This document shows, piece after piece, positions 1 through 13,679 of a stretch of DNA of 64,000 nt (the stretch's first letter is position 1; each line of letters opens with the position of its first letter). Source of the DNA: Paragonimus westermani (Eukaryota > Platyhelminthes > Trematoda > Plagiorchiida > Troglotrematidae); NCBI GenBank assembly GCA_008508345.1, contig QNGE01001688.1, positions 87,063 to 151,062 of the forward strand, read 5' to 3'. The position numbers and the translations under genes were made by a program. The notes beneath the pieces were generated by a model. It had not been told where the DNA came from and did no database searches. It saw only the letters and a program-made list of their open reading frames with translations.

Positions 1-1190
1 AGGACCACGCCTCATTGTCAAGTGGGAACAGCACGTGAACACAAAAGGAATGCGTTTGTTTTCAACTGACGTCACGTCTCTCTTCACAAATATCCCACTA
101 AGTGAAACAACTTAGTTTTTTGCACCGTACATAGAGAGTAATGACATGAACATGGGGATACCAGTAGATGAGCTAAAGCGGCTTTTGTATCACTGCACTC
201 GGGTAAGTTATATTGCCAAAAGAATGGAATAGCAACGGGATAACCAATAGACCCTTTGTTAGCCGATATTTTCATGACAAAACTTTTAATGGCATCAGGT
301 CAAAAAAGTCACCGGTTTTTTTATAAACGTTATGTAGACGATATTGTTTCATGGTAGACGAATCTAAATGCCTCGATGAAACGCTGGTGCACTTCGGTTA
401 TGCACCTAAATATATCCGCTTCACTCTGGAACACCAATCAGCAGTAGGTATGGCGTTCTTAGACGTATTTATGTCACGTCGTGAGGATGGCACAACACAA
501 CGCAAAGTATATCGTAAAGCAACCTGGACAGGACCGTATACCACTTTTAATAGCTTTGCACCTTTAAGAAAAAGACCAACCTAGACCGATGTTTACTAGA
601 TGTAGCTGTGAAAATCTGCTCAGATGACACCACAGAAGAATAACGGTTTATAGTTGACACACTCCCTGGAAATGGCTATCCAAAAGAGTTTGTTTGTAAG
701 CACACGATAATTCACACAAAAGTAGGTATACCGCAAATTGCACGCTAAAACCTGTCCACATTATATTTCCATTCAAATGCCATATCAAAGCTGATAATAT
801 AACCAGAATACTTAACGTAGCACTTAACAAAACTTAATTCGCGGCTCAATTACGTGTGGGCTGCGCTTTTTTGTGTTCACCGTTTCGTTTGTTTCTGTGA
901 AACATGACACAGGCTGCGCAACAGCGATTAACTGATCACATGCGTGAGCGACATCCGGCGTGGCTAGCTGGAAGACTGATAAGGGCTTGCTCACCGGCAG
1001 TCGCTGCGCCCTTGGCCGAATCAAATCATCTGATCAACCCGACCGATTTGTTCAAGCTGATCTATCGAGTCTAAGGAGCGAAGTGGGTCAAAGGTCGTTT
1101 ACTAGCCATTGCAGAAGCCATCGCAGTCCGCTTACGCTCACCGCCCTAATGCTCAAAAACCTGTGATCAGACCACTAAACCTCCCGTAGC
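1..1190 (+). mobile_element. Penelope-like element (PLE-1), 3' half, cut by the window edge
   Basis: Penelope-like elements encode a telomerase-related reverse transcriptase followed by a GIY-YIG endonuclease. Read across frames, the + strand gives the family's motifs in order: DVTSLFTNIPLSET (about 72-114), LLADIFM (about 257-277), the catalytic RYVDDI (329-346), AFLDVF (about 450-467), VYRK and FNSFAPLR (510-572), GNGYPKEF (about 669-693), PVHIIFPFKCHIKADNITRI (about 754-815), then the tail with HMRERHPAWL (about 938-968), AEAIAVRL and LNLP (about 1110-1187). Stops and frameshifts separate the pieces, so the copy is dead. The 5' part lies outside the window. The GIY-YIG signature itself is eroded, but the region after it aligns with the better kept copy at 25825-26295. 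Confidence 0.85.
351..584 (+). pseudogene. PLE-1 reverse transcriptase fragment (palm/thumb)
   Basis: This is the longest open stretch left in PLE-1, about 77 codons, starting just after the YVDD catalytic motif. It carries the conserved FTLEHQ...FLDV block and the VYRK-TWTG-Y-FNSFAPLR block that follow the palm in Penelope-like RTs. The same blocks appear in PLE-2 on the minus strand near 26550-26640. The ATG at its start is internal to the protein and is not a true start. A stop and frame changes on both sides make it a relic. Confidence 0.8.
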
Positions 1191-1195
1191 CCTGT

Positions 1196-1876
1196 ATCGA
1201 TCGGTCTGGTGCTGAAAATCCAGGAGTGTACTCCTTTCTAATATTGAGAAATGTACATCAGTCTGCCCACTGGCAAGAATCCAGGTTTGAACATCCGCCT
1301 TTGCTATGCTGTTTTATCTGTTCCAAAATGCCTATCTTTGAAGCGATCAGGAGCGTAGGTGTAGATGCGATATTCCATAAGTCCACTTACTTATAGAGGC
1401 AACTGGTCATGCATATATCCGAACGACCGGAGCAGCTATTAGTGTCCCTCAAACCACTGTGGATCTCCCTTCACCAACTTTTAAACAAGTCATGTGAGAT
1501 ACTCAGTGTTATTCGGTAAGGTGAATGAATCTCTGGTGGTTACTCATAGGATTTATCTTCATTTGATACTTATCCTTTATTAAGACAAAGACCTTCCAAT
1601 TGGGAACAGCGTGTGCATTTGCCAACACCTGCTTCTGTTTCCAGACATCATGAAAGAAGATAGGGATAAAAAGCAAATTTCTCACTGAACTATGAAAAGC
1701 CAGGCAGATCATTCATTATACAATACACCAACAAAGCCGAAGAAAAGAATGGATAGAAGACCATAGACACTCAAGTTTCTGAAAATAGGAGCGGATTAAC
1801 TTTCAACGACCAGGATGTTGGCCCATGCAGTCATTAACAGAAGTAGAATGGATACACTGATATGACATACCTGAGC
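1196..1876. other. No gene recognised between PLE-1 and the RTE LINE
   Basis: The tail of PLE-1 ends near 1190 and the stop codon of the LINE lies at 1877. The interval holds only short open stretches in AT-rich sequence with no family resemblance. The part nearest 1876 (about 1800-1876) is where the 3' UTR and tail of the minus-strand LINE should lie. I see no clear A-rich or short tandem tail there. Confidence 0.5.
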
Positions 1877-2676
1877 TTAACTTACTCGTCGCCTCTTCGC
1901 CGACGGTGTACTATGAATACGTTGGTGACCTACTAACCCCAAACGGCCAGCGCATTTGCGGCCGCACACATCGCAACGCCATATAGTCATGTCACCGCGA
2001 CCTATGGCACCGATGGTTCCTTTGCATACCGCATGCTTCCGCTGGCGACCGCGCAATAATTGCTCGTTGAACCTTCGGACGCCCGCCCGAACCGTATTTC
2101 TCCAGGCCGTCCGGTTCAACGCCAAATCTTCCCAACAACTAAAATCAATGTTACAACGTGGAAGACTTACCTGCACAACATCGTGGTACCTCCGCTTCTG
2201 ACCACTGGAATTTCGCTTACCTGACTTCACTTGTTCGTACAGTAACTGCTTCAGGATACGGTCATTGCCCATCCGACGGACGTGACCCAACCAATGGAGC
2301 TGATTGAACATCAGCATGGCCTCCATCCCGTCCATGCCCGCTCGCCGAAGTACCTCAGTGTTCGGAATCATGTCCGACCACCGAATACCCAAAATGCGCC
2401 TCAGACAGTAAACATGGAAGCGGCTCAAATAGCTCACGTTCCGCTGATACAATGTCCACGTCTCACTGCCATACAGCAGGATAGACAGCACCATTGAGCG
2501 GTAGACACACAGCATGGTGACCATCTTCAAGCTGTGATTCTTCCAGACACGTCTTTCAAGACGTCCAAAAGCAATAATAGCCTTCACCACACGCGCTCTC
2601 AGCTCGCGGTCCACGGACATATCTGTTGACAAGCTGCTACCCAAGTAGCAGAAATCCCCGCAGCCATAAACACTGC
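1877..2676 (-). mobile_element. RTE-type LINE, 5'-truncated; C-terminal RT region
   Basis: An uninterrupted frame of about 265 codons matches the C-terminal third of the single long ORF of RTE-type non-LTR retrotransposons. It includes YLGSSLSTDMSVDRELRARV, AFGRLERRVW, SILLYGSETWTL, LRRILGIRWSDMIPNTEVLR, LHWLGHVRRM, and near the end a C2H2-like CDVCGRKCAGRLGLVGHQRIH finger. The catalytic RT palm and the endonuclease are missing, which is normal for 5'-truncated LINE insertions. Having no stop suggests this is one of the younger insertions here. The frame continues 5' into the neighbouring tRNA-like sequence, so the ATG at 2740 is not the real start. Its truncation point touches the 3' end of the tRNA-Asp-like gene. 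Confidence 0.88.
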
Positions 2677-2747
2677 TCCCCGGCCGGGAATCGAACCCGG
2701 GCCTTCCACGTGACAGGCGGAGATACTCAACACTATACAACCGAGAA
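2677..2747 (-). tRNA. tRNA-Asp(GTC)-like gene, possibly a pseudogene
   Basis: On the minus strand this 71-nt stretch folds as a tRNA. The acceptor stem TTCTCGG pairs with CCGGGGA with two G-U wobbles. The anticodon arm TCCGC-CTGTCAC-GTGGA has the GTC anticodon (complement of 2712-2714) and one G-U. The T arm CCGGG-TTCGATT-CCCGG is perfect. The D arm follows the usual metazoan tRNA-Asp pattern (GTATAGTG..GAGTAT), but GG of the D loop reads GT, which would weaken the D-loop/T-loop contact. No run of four T follows the 3' end, because LINE sequence begins there. It may be a functional gene that lost its terminator or a pseudogene. Confidence 0.75.
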
Positions 2748-5700
2748 AATCACACACGCTTGCGCATGTACACACATACTGTCATTCACTAGAAGATGCC
2801 AGTCTTGTGAGGGTGTTTACATCGAGGTCTGTTTTGTATATTACAACATCGTGAAGACCCACTGTCTTCAGACCATCCTCATAAAAAGCTATATGATGAA
2901 AACTATAACCAGAAGACCACATAGCAGGTCTTTCTGAGCAATTTGTGACTAGTTTTTTGATAGTTGCCTTAAACAACTCAACAATTTGATATTTTCCAAA
3001 TGTAGGTAGGAAGTACCCTCGGTCTAATTTGCACATAAGAACTTATTTCTACCAAATGTACGATCAATGAGACCATTGTTGTCGCGGTTGCTTCACAAAA
3101 GTGTTACAGGGCTTCTAATTTCGGTTGTGACAACAGTATGCACTAGTGACTGTTGTGGCCGCAGAAGACATTTGGCCTGCGAAGTTGTTTGTCACATGAA
3201 ATCCTGTACAGGCTATGTGAAAACAGGACAGCAAAAGTGTACACTCATATGTATGGCCCACTGGGTAGCAGTGCAGTCATTCGTCTTGATGCCAAGTCCC
3301 CCCATAATGTGCACACACTGTGCAAAGAGTCGCTTCTGGTCCCTTGTTTTCCTGGCGTTGAGACCTCTCGTTTATTTTCCACATGTACGCACCATATCGC
3401 TCACAAACTGACGAGCTCTAACAAGAATGAAACTTATGTCCAATGCTTCTTATTGAAATGGAAATTTTTTGTCTGTGAGGATGTTACAGCTGTGTTCATC
3501 TGTAATTGACATCTAATTCACTTGTTACTGGTTATCATGTATAAGTTATGCTGTTCTTTTACGTATGTGGAACTCAAACACTGTAGATGTTTTCTGCGAG
3601 CTTTATTCTCGTATGATGATGCAGTATGGCTCTATGTTCGATTTCCTCCATGCCGCCGGTTTGCCGTTTTTGCAATAAGCCAGAGACCACTGAAAGCATA
3701 CAAGCGAATTTTAGAGGATACTCAATACGTAATAACGGTCTTGTGGCGGTTTGTAAGGTTCACTTGGGGAACTGTGGACACAACAAAAGCCTCCATAGTT
3801 GATGAGGACCAAATCGATTAGGCCGTCACCGACGCGAACTAATGAAGATTAATCTCAAAAGAACCGATGCGTATTTATTATAAAAGCTTAGTATTTCATA
3901 CGTGGAATCACTTGTCGAAAGGGTGATGCATCGTATGAACTGAGGGAGGGTCACGTGAAAATGTTCGGGTGTGTGTACGCTTCAATGTCTTTGCAAAGAA
4001 AAAACGTCATCCTCTTTTGTCATTCACCACTGCTTGTGAGGCAGGATGGATTATACATAACAGCCAGAGGCTAACTGACTGATGTGACATAAATGTTCTC
4101 CTTGGACAATACCTACGATGGACTGGAAGAAGACCAGGGTTGTTACTTAATGCTGTGCTGTTAGACTAATCCACCGGAGATTTGTGCTATCCAGTGCAAA
4201 CTTTACAGTCAAGTAACATTGAACTAAATTGGAACCTGTTTGTTCGAAACCGATAACACGATAGCTGGCACTAGTTAACAGTCATGGCGCAATAACATTG
4301 CGGAACATTGTCGTAGCGCACCTTGTAAAACTAACACTTCAGATACTGCTCCAGTACTCTGTTACAAGCTTGACAGTATCAGTGTAATCACTCGAGCTCT
4401 GAACATTAGATCATCACCCTTGATGGTTTTCATGAGAAGAGTACAATCTGACCTTGGAGTAGAACTTCACATGATTTAGGCCTGCGAAGACACACCAGCA
4501 TCACACTGATGAAAGTGCACTCAGGAATGTACTAATGAGTTCCCACGAAATTTCTTTCGTATTGGTTTAAAACTGACCACGCCAGAGTGTTTGGATTTTC
4601 AGCTTAACCTTATAGCGCATCCATCTTGAACGCTACAAAAAAGAGACCAAAGCTAGTTTTGATTCCATTCGAAGATGAGGCTGTCGTGCATTCGGAAAAC
4701 GAAGCCGCATTTGCCGTTGGTTAACTGGTTAAAGATCCTCGCAGGGGCATGACCACAATTTCGTTTTGTCCTGACATCAATGATTCATACAAATGTTATT
4801 TATTTGGTCTGTTGATGAATAACCGGAAACGAGCTTGTCCCTTAAGCCGTTTATTTCTGCAGACTAACTATATGACAAATCACCTCGCTAGTCACACGAG
4901 AAGTTTTACTAAAATTATTGAATGCACCCTTTGCTTGTATCGGTGATATTTCGAATATTCTGTGTGTTGGCCCACTGACATACATTCGGTAATCTCACTT
5001 CCAAAGTTGTGAAGAAAAACTGTTGGTTGGTGTGTCAATTACTAGCGCCTAGTGATTTGACAAAAATGAATTATAATCGGTGGCTTTAGAGTCTTAGGAT
5101 GTGTGCTTCACTCCTCGAAAAACTAAACCTGGTGTTACAATTGGGCTGGTTGGTTTTCCTTTCTAAAGCCAACTTGCACCTGAGCGAACATCCGGTGATC
5201 CAATCTTTGTAGCGGTAATGCGTCAGTATCAAACAAATCCAGGTGCACTGAGATTAAAAGTCGGCGAACTGCGTTCTTCGTTCTTATCCCAAAGGCTTAA
5301 AAAGGACAAGTTTCTACTGTTACCAAAAAGCCGAACTCGGTTGATCGAAGCACACGGATCTGTAGGCCACTCTAGCTGGAATAATGAGCTCAGCTTATCA
5401 ACATGACAGCACTGTCTCAAAACCACTCCTTTCAGAAAACCGCATCTTCCGGCTTTTCTACTTACTGTCTGTTTCAGTGTTCATATAATCTGGCAATAAA
5501 TTACCCAGCTTAAGGATGTTCAAAGGTGCAGAATGTCACTAGTGCTGTGAATCTCACTTAAATAATCCCGAAGAAATTGAGCACAATTGCTTGATGCAAT
5601 AGTTTCTGTAGCATCGTCCCTACTAAAAGTCTGCTTTAATCTGTTGCTGGTAGCAGGTGCAGGTGTGTCTTTATTAATAACACTATCGATTCAGTTTTGA

Positions 5701-8700
5701 ATTGGTTCACAAAAGTGAAACAAGGTTAAAATTTAGCTAAACCGCGGAATCGCTGTATGCACACAACCATGTAACTGTGGTCATAATGACTACTCATTTC
5801 GGGTCAGTGTTGTGGATGTTGGTGTATAACTCATATACCGGGCAGCTAAACTTTTCAGTTATCCACCCAAGATGGGTCTTCCATACGGTTCACACACAGA
5901 TGAATTAAATGAAAATATGTTGAATAACCACTCAATCGGCCATGCAAACATGCTGTCCAGATCCTTTTGTCCTCCTCTCTCTAGCAAACAGTGTAGAATT
6001 GTCCGAAGTTGTATTTCGTATTTTATTAATACTGTTAGGCCCCTTTGAAAGCCTTCCCAGTCAAGCCCCTCAAGTTAGTACGTGCATTCCAATTTATCAG
6101 TAGTCTGTGACCCCTACGTTGAACAAACACAGTTGGCTACCCTGTTCGATCATTGTTTTCCCCTGATTACCGGCCACTATATTGTTCACAAAGGAAAGGA
6201 AAGGGCTAGTTGGAAAGTTTGTCCAAGAGCAAAATCTGCTACCAAGTGTGATTGACGTTCAAGCGTTAAAATTTCAGTCCCCGACGAACACTTCACTCTT
6301 ATAAATGAAATGAAAGCTTTTAAACTTGTATGCCACAACCATTAAACGATTTTAACTGAGACATCTTCAACCCATGGCCAGTGAGTAGACTCAAAGGGAG
6401 ATTTGCTGGAAGCAGTAGGGCGACCTGAGTGTTACTAACAGAAAAATGTTACTAGATGTTCAGATGCAATCAATAGACTGAGTGTACTGTGAACAAAAAC
6501 GGCGCAGTGGTTGTAGTGTAGACAGACACTAACAGAGGGCACTAAAACTAATGGATCCCAGGCTGGTGCTTTTCTTCTGAAACTGACTAGAATGAATGAG
6601 GAATTTACAAACAAATTTGAATGGTATCTAATGTATATCAGCTAAATCTTTTACTGCTCGGGAATCGTAGGAGATCGGTCGGTTAGTGTGTCGGTAGGTG
6701 TTCATAACAATCACAAGACGTGATTGGATGCTCATGCGTAGATTACACAGAATAATTGGAAACGTCGCAACTGTGACCAAAAATCCACGTGTCATAGCAT
6801 TTTGTTTCCTGTCCCCAACCAGTGAGTCGGAGGAAATGAATGAGTTGATGAGTGGGTGAGATATAAAAATTTCCACAGATGAATAAGTTGGCAACTTCGC
6901 AGTTGCTCTGGTAAGATGTGGCGTGCGCACGTGAAAATAGAAATCGGGTCGGGAAAATCAGTTAAATACGTTGGCTCTGTAGACCACTGTTTTTGAGGGA
7001 ATATACGATCACAGGAAAAATTGTCCGCGTAACCTTTAGACCAACCTAAATACAAATTTCCGTAAGCTTGACCTTTATACGATTGTCCGCATGTTCTCAT
7101 TACTTTATGAATGTCACTTGTAATGGCAACCTTGATGACTTTCGTACTTCTGTTGACGCAGTGCATACGGCAGCCACAAGACTAATGGCACCTCACAGAG
7201 TGGCTACAACGTTAGAATATGTAATGTATTCAGTAACATTTCTCACAACACTTCAGTGATTAAGTGATCGCACAATGAGTGCAAAATAAGGTCGAACATT
7301 TTTTTGTTCAAAAAGCAAGTACAGGTCTGTCGAAAACTCCTTCTGAATGAACGAAGAAGATTTCCATTTCCACTGCAGCAAACTGCGTTAAATGCATGCG
7401 CCTGCGCTGGTCGTTAACGTGAAACAAATCTAACTGGATTGTAAGCCCAGTTTTTAGTATATACCTCGTGATCGAGCAGCAGGGGTATGAACATGAGTGG
7501 ACGCTTTGACAAGTATTCGTTCACCTCACTTATAAGCGTCTCTACTTGCAATCAATGAATGACGGTGTTAAACCAGCCCAGAATTGTGAAAGAGAGATTC
7601 TTGGCCTCTGTGAAGATGAAGTGGCAGCTGATCAAAGAGACTGATGGGGATTGTGTTAGGGTAAGTTTCTGTGACGGCAGTAACCAAGCGACGCGTTACT
7701 ATATGCGAAGTCTTATCTCCCTAAATGTAAATATTCCTATTCGGTGCTGTGGCAACCACTGCTCTAGTTGCTCTGGCCGTGCCCTCTTTTCTGATCAACT
7801 TTGGTGAGTAGCCACTTTTCACCATCAAACTTGTACCATACTTTCCATCTTCTCAATACTCCCATCGAAGTACAAATCTCTTACTAGGTCGATCAACATA
7901 CTGACGATATCATTCTTTGCTGGAAGTAAGGAAACGCACAGAAATACAGATATTATCATGGTAAAAAGTTCACTATCCTAATCAATCCTTTTTACGCATC
8001 ATCGGGACAGCTATGGAGGCCAATGATTCATCAGTTTCTACTTCACAGATGGACAAATTTTAGAGCAGTAGCAAGCCCTTCAGCTTGTTGTTTCGTTTGA
8101 CACGAAAAGGAATAGTTGCCCGGTCAGCAACTATACAGCACCGTTTTGTCTGGTAAGTTTGGCACTCCCTGTTTGAAGTCTGGCACAAAAACGCACGTGA
8201 TCACAAGGCCCAGATGGTTGTTGATTGCCATTTCGTCACATCAACCAACTCACAGTCGAAAAATGAAACACAGTGAAACAGAGTTTCGTCAGATATGCAC
8301 ATTTACTGGTTTGTGAGAATGAGGTACGAGGTAGCTAGAAAAGTTACAATACATGTTGTCTTTCATGTACGCGCACATGGTGTGTAATTTAAAAAACATT
8401 CAACTGCTTCAGCCTTGAACTCAGACTTAAAAGATATGTTTCAGTTTGAACAGACAATAACTGTGAAAAGGTTCTGTTTGCAAACAACCAGACCATTTCA
8501 TGGCCCAGTTTCAGTAAGCGACTGTTCTTGTGTTGTGTAGCAGTAGATTCGCTAGGGGATGACGTGAGGTGTGTGATAGTTGATAAGCTAATATCAGACC
8601 TCTTCTGGATTGTCACTGAGAAGTGACCTACTTTCGCCAAACCTCTATGGATTGGGATCTTCCTGAGTCCCATGATTCCCCTAGTAGTCAACCTCTGAAC

Positions 8701-11700
8701 AAATCCTTTGACTGCCAGACATTTTGTTACTAGGACAATGTTTCTGTGAATTTGTCACTTGGTTTGGGAGCGCGTAGTATGGAAGACTTCCGGATGAGTG
8801 GCTCTCTGAATCCTTCTCAACGGTTACAATATCACGTGTAGTACACAACACAATTTTGGCGGCACGTAAGTTAGTATATGTAGACAATCAAGAATAAGTT
8901 ATTTTCTATGGGTCACCGGTCTAGAAAATCAAAATATTTCCGTAGGGTTTTTACGTCTTCCAGATATCTTACAGGAATTCCGTGTCTTTTGCCCGCAACG
9001 ACATTGACAACAGTAAAGAGCTCAAGACATTGAACAAGAGGGCTTATAAGATGGATTCCTATTGGATACCGCTGCTGACAGCAAACCGATCAGATAATTA
9101 TTCGTTTAATTTAAAGTTTTACCTACCTCAAGCCAGGCGAGCAGACTCATCAAAGCCATAATCATGGAGTTCATACGGCAAAATGGAGTGATTGACTTAT
9201 GTCTAAGGTTTCAGAAAATACAAGATAGATTATATGGGTGGCTATTCATGCGTCGGTAACATTTGCCCAAAAGTCATGAGTAATCAACATTTTCGTTGCG
9301 CATGTGTATCCTTGAAGAAAACCATGCTGCTACCAGTACTCATCTCGAGATCTGCTACGTTGAACCAAAGTGAGTCATTTGGTAAGGTATCTGTTCTTTC
9401 GGAGGCCATTGAAAGCAATTCTACTGGGCAGTAGTTAGCTTGGTCATCCCAGTGTTAACTCGTGAAGATCAGTGAGATCATTAACTGTTTTCAGGCTTTC
9501 GGGAGGTGGTTAGTTGATATGGAACGGCTAAAACTTACTGCCTTTGGTTGCGCCTGCGAGGTAGCACCGCACTTCAGAACGACATCGAATAACAAGTCTG
9601 AGTCAGATAAATTTCGGACTTTTGATTCATTACACTAACATCTAGTTTAGTTAAATTGTCCGCTGTATATTTAAACATCACTGGCGGTTCGTACTTGCGT
9701 ACTTTCACCCCCGCTAAGTGTTGGCCACCAAATGCTTGTCATTGGCACTAAAGTTCTCCATAGTTTAACTAATTCTAGGTTGTCTCTCAATGACTGACTA
9801 ACAAAACCGGTTTGAATGGGCTTCAGTCTCCTAATCAGCTGGTCAGAAAACCTGTGAAAAAGATGAAACGATCACAGACGAGAATGGTCTCAGCGGATCC
9901 ATTTATTTCATGTTCTTGGAAAACCCTCGGATTTAATGGTTGCACAAGTTCGGTCTTGTATCGTTTGCTGCTGTATTTTTTTCAACATTTCGGCTGTCAT
10001 TAGTTGCGTTATTTACTTCCAGATATTTTTCTCCGCTCTTCTCATAAAATTCCAGCTAATTCAAGGTTGAGCTGTAGTTACATTCTTCATCTTGTGAGTT
10101 GACCATATTTTGCTGAAGCCTTATCAAGCTGTAATTACAAAACATTTCAGCTTATTAGTTTTGACATCAACCATTAGCGGCTACTCTTCTGGTCGAGTTA
10201 CAATCAAGATTCCGTGGTAACAGTCGTACAGGTTGGTGGTGGTCTTTCGAGAACAAACCAACACGGTGAAATACTACCATTCAGAAGACGCTGTTACGAG
10301 GCTTAAAACCACTCTGCTAATCATCTACATTGAAGAAAAAAATCGAAAACAATACGGAGGCTTCAAGAGAGTCGAGCGTCTTTCTTGGAGAGACAAAACA
10401 CAGCAAAATATTTGGGCCAATACCAGCTTGGTTGTAAACTTAGATCAGGGGAGAGCACTAAATTGCACGTACGTACCATGACAAACCGACACACATGACT
10501 CCGGGAAGTTGAGATCAGATTTTGAACTTCTAAAGAGCCTGAACTCATGTCAGCGCCGCAATCTGTACAAAAATTCAGTCATCTCCAACACTCACCTAAG
10601 ATGCAATTTATTGTAAATGGCTGGTCGGTGTGGGAAATATCTTAACGTATGCTTGTATATTCACAAAGTTTCCGTTATTAATCACGCGCGTGTACTGAAG
10701 GCAGATAAAGAACTGCTCTGTTTGAGGCTCCTTAATTATTCGTGAGGGAAGGCTGAAATTTTCCGGAAATTATCACCAACTCAAAATTCTCCGAAGTGTT
10801 TTTGTGTCAGTACCCAGTTTTCTTATGATCAATCTGAAGTTTTGTTCTAGTAAACTGCAACTCACGCCAGCCCCAATATCTGTGTCGTTGTTTTCCTTGA
10901 TTCCCTCTGAAAAAATTGCCTGTCAAAACTAGATTGAGTTTGGTGCTCCACTGGAAGATGTCAGTTATACTTCAACATTCAAAATCTTGTTACACAATCC
11001 ATCCCTCATAAAAATGACAGCGCAGATCACGCAAAAAATGCAAAATTGTACAAAATTAGATTAGAAATTAATTATGAAATCCTTGGAAATTATTCTGTGT
11101 GTTGCAAAATATCCACAAACCTCAGTTGGAAAATTGGGCTGGGATACCAGAATGAAAATCTGAATGTTGGATGTTTATGTATGAAGAAAAAGCCGGATTG
11201 AAAACGGGCTCACAGTTTACACGCAGCACAGGTCGACGACCATCAGCACAACTGGTTAGATATATTCCCCCAACGAATTAAACGAATGATGATACGGCCG
11301 TTTCAACTTGGTGTATTCCTGTCATTAATATTTAAAAACCTAGTAAGAACATGTCACTAATTTGATCTATTCAACTCATTCAGGACGCTGTGATCAATAA
11401 CATCCGAACCTGTTTGTCTTTATCAAAGCAATGCATGGCCGAACTTTCTAGCCAGCGTTATGCACACAAAAGTGGCTGGGGTAACCTATAGAGTCATTAC
11501 TATCACGATAGCAGTAGTTAGTGTGAATTTGTGTGCACCCATTCAAGCTCTAATTTGCCAATCTTCTATAATCGACAGGTTTTGTATTTGCCACTGATGA
11601 CAATAAACGAAATGTTAATCACAACGATATAGAACGTATTATTTATTATTTTGGCTCCAATGAACTTTCTTTGTTAGTAATCCACTCAACCATATCAGCT

Positions 11701-13640
11701 ACGAGTCTGGCCAGAATGTAAAGTGGCTGGAGTTGCAGTTCGCTCTAACGATGACGTGAAGTAGCCCAGGGGAGAACATTTGCCAATAGGACGCAAATGG
11801 ATCAAACAAGATTGAGGTAAAGGATTGAAGATATGGCGAGTACAGGTATGTCATTTTCTGTGGCGCAGTGCCATTGTAGAAAACTCTTTTAACCGGCGAT
11901 TTGAATGTTCACAAGAAACTCAACCACTCAGCCGGCTTTTACTTGGCCTGCTCAACAGAATAGCCACAGTGTTCGTAGGCTATAACCACATTGTTACTCG
12001 ATCTGCATGCGATTTTGCACTACTGTTTATGCTCTCAGTAAATACATCCCGGTGTGATAAATGCTCAGCTAGCAAACAGCGTTCGTGAAACAAGTGTCGT
12101 GGATTGTGCAGCAAAATTAATTGACCACTAGACTGTGTAATCTGAACCATCCGACATACGCCCTGGCAAACTGCCGTGTTGCTCAAACGGTCATCCCACC
12201 TGATGTGGACTAATTGACAGAAACAACGACTGTCAAACATGGCAGGGTTTCGGCATAGGCAAAACACTCTTCCGAATCGTCCAAAAAAAAACAGAACGCG
12301 TACGAGCATCGCATATCCTTCCTTTCAGTGACCACCATCAGCTTGGAAGTGTATAACAGAATCCGTTTTTAACAACTCGTTATTAGTTCTGAGGCTCATC
12401 CCCCATATTCTTACGAGAACAATGCAAAAGGAAAACTGAATCGGAATAGTGGGTTCCTCAGGCACACAATAAAAGTTTTAAAATCGAAGTTTCGCAGATA
12501 TTTTCAACATTGTCACATGGGAACTTTAACAGATAACATGCGATATTCATATAAATGGAGACGCAGTTTACTATACTATTCACAGGGAATGTGACAGTAC
12601 TGAAAATTCACAGCAAGTCTAATTATAGATGTGTAAGTTCTGAGGTTCCGTCATTATTTCTTAGCTCAACTAGTAGCGCAAAAGCCGCACTTGCGAAAGT
12701 AATTTCTGTCCCTGTTCCGAATCGAGTAGAAGTTGGGCATTTTATAATTAGATAGCCAATAAATCATAAAATCCGCCAGACTGGTTCCAATTAGTGCTAA
12801 GCACTGCGAAAGATTCCCATGGGGTTGGAAACTTGTAAAAATAGATGGGTTTGAGGTTAAAATTTGGTTGCCATTAAAATTTGTTGAACTAGCTTCCTCG
12901 ACTCTACTAGGGACTCAAGTATCGCCTGACAACGTCTGGTTTTGTGTATAACAATATGCAGAAATAAGCGGATTATCCACAATTGTTTAGGGTCATCAGG
13001 AGAGTTCTGAATGGTCCTACCAAACCCTTAGTTGCCTTGAAGCCCACATGAATTGCTTAAAATACCTACGCTGGTCAATCAACCTACCAACATTCTATGG
13101 AGGACTTGTATTTATGCGGCAAATAAATTCTGCATTTTTGCTTGAGCTCCGAAATGGACAGCAATGGTTTCATCATAATCTAATCAGAACAGGGCCTAGC
13201 AGGTTGAACATGCCCTTCCTATTTGAGAGTTTGTTCAACTCAGCCGAAATATGAATCAAACGTTCTTCTACAGGAAAATAAAAGATAATGAACCAAGTCT
13301 GATTACTGTTTTCAGGCTTCCCGGAACAAAAAACGACGAAGAGACAATTCTCGGTATATAATTCCCCACATCATAGCTGCCCTTCGAAACTTCATCATGT
13401 TAAAACTGTACTCACGGTGTTTCACTGTTGGTGTTGCATTCCAATCGTCGTTGTGTGGCCTCTTATTTCAACTTTTGTGTACTTACCTCATTACACGAAA
13501 TTATCTGCTGCGTAACGTAATGCTGGTTAGTCTGTTGATCGGTTTCTGTTTTTGTTGAGAAATGCCTGTCTGGTGAGCGACCATCACGGAAACCTGATAT
13601 CAAGGATCATCCGGAGATATCCCTATCTTCAGGGAGTCCC

Positions 13641-13679
13641 TAGTAAACTACTGTAGTAAAACTGTGTAGTAAACATACG
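13641..13679. repeat. Three tandem copies of a 13-bp unit
   Basis: The unit begins TAGTAAA each time (13641, 13654 and 13667) and the remainder varies by a few bases. It is a short imperfect minisatellite with no evident function. Confidence 0.6.

Noticed and set aside
3067..3509. Two overlapping plus-strand frames rich in Cys and Leu
   Set aside because: Cysteine spacing is irregular, the frames overlap one another, and no signal peptide or domain could be argued with confidence.
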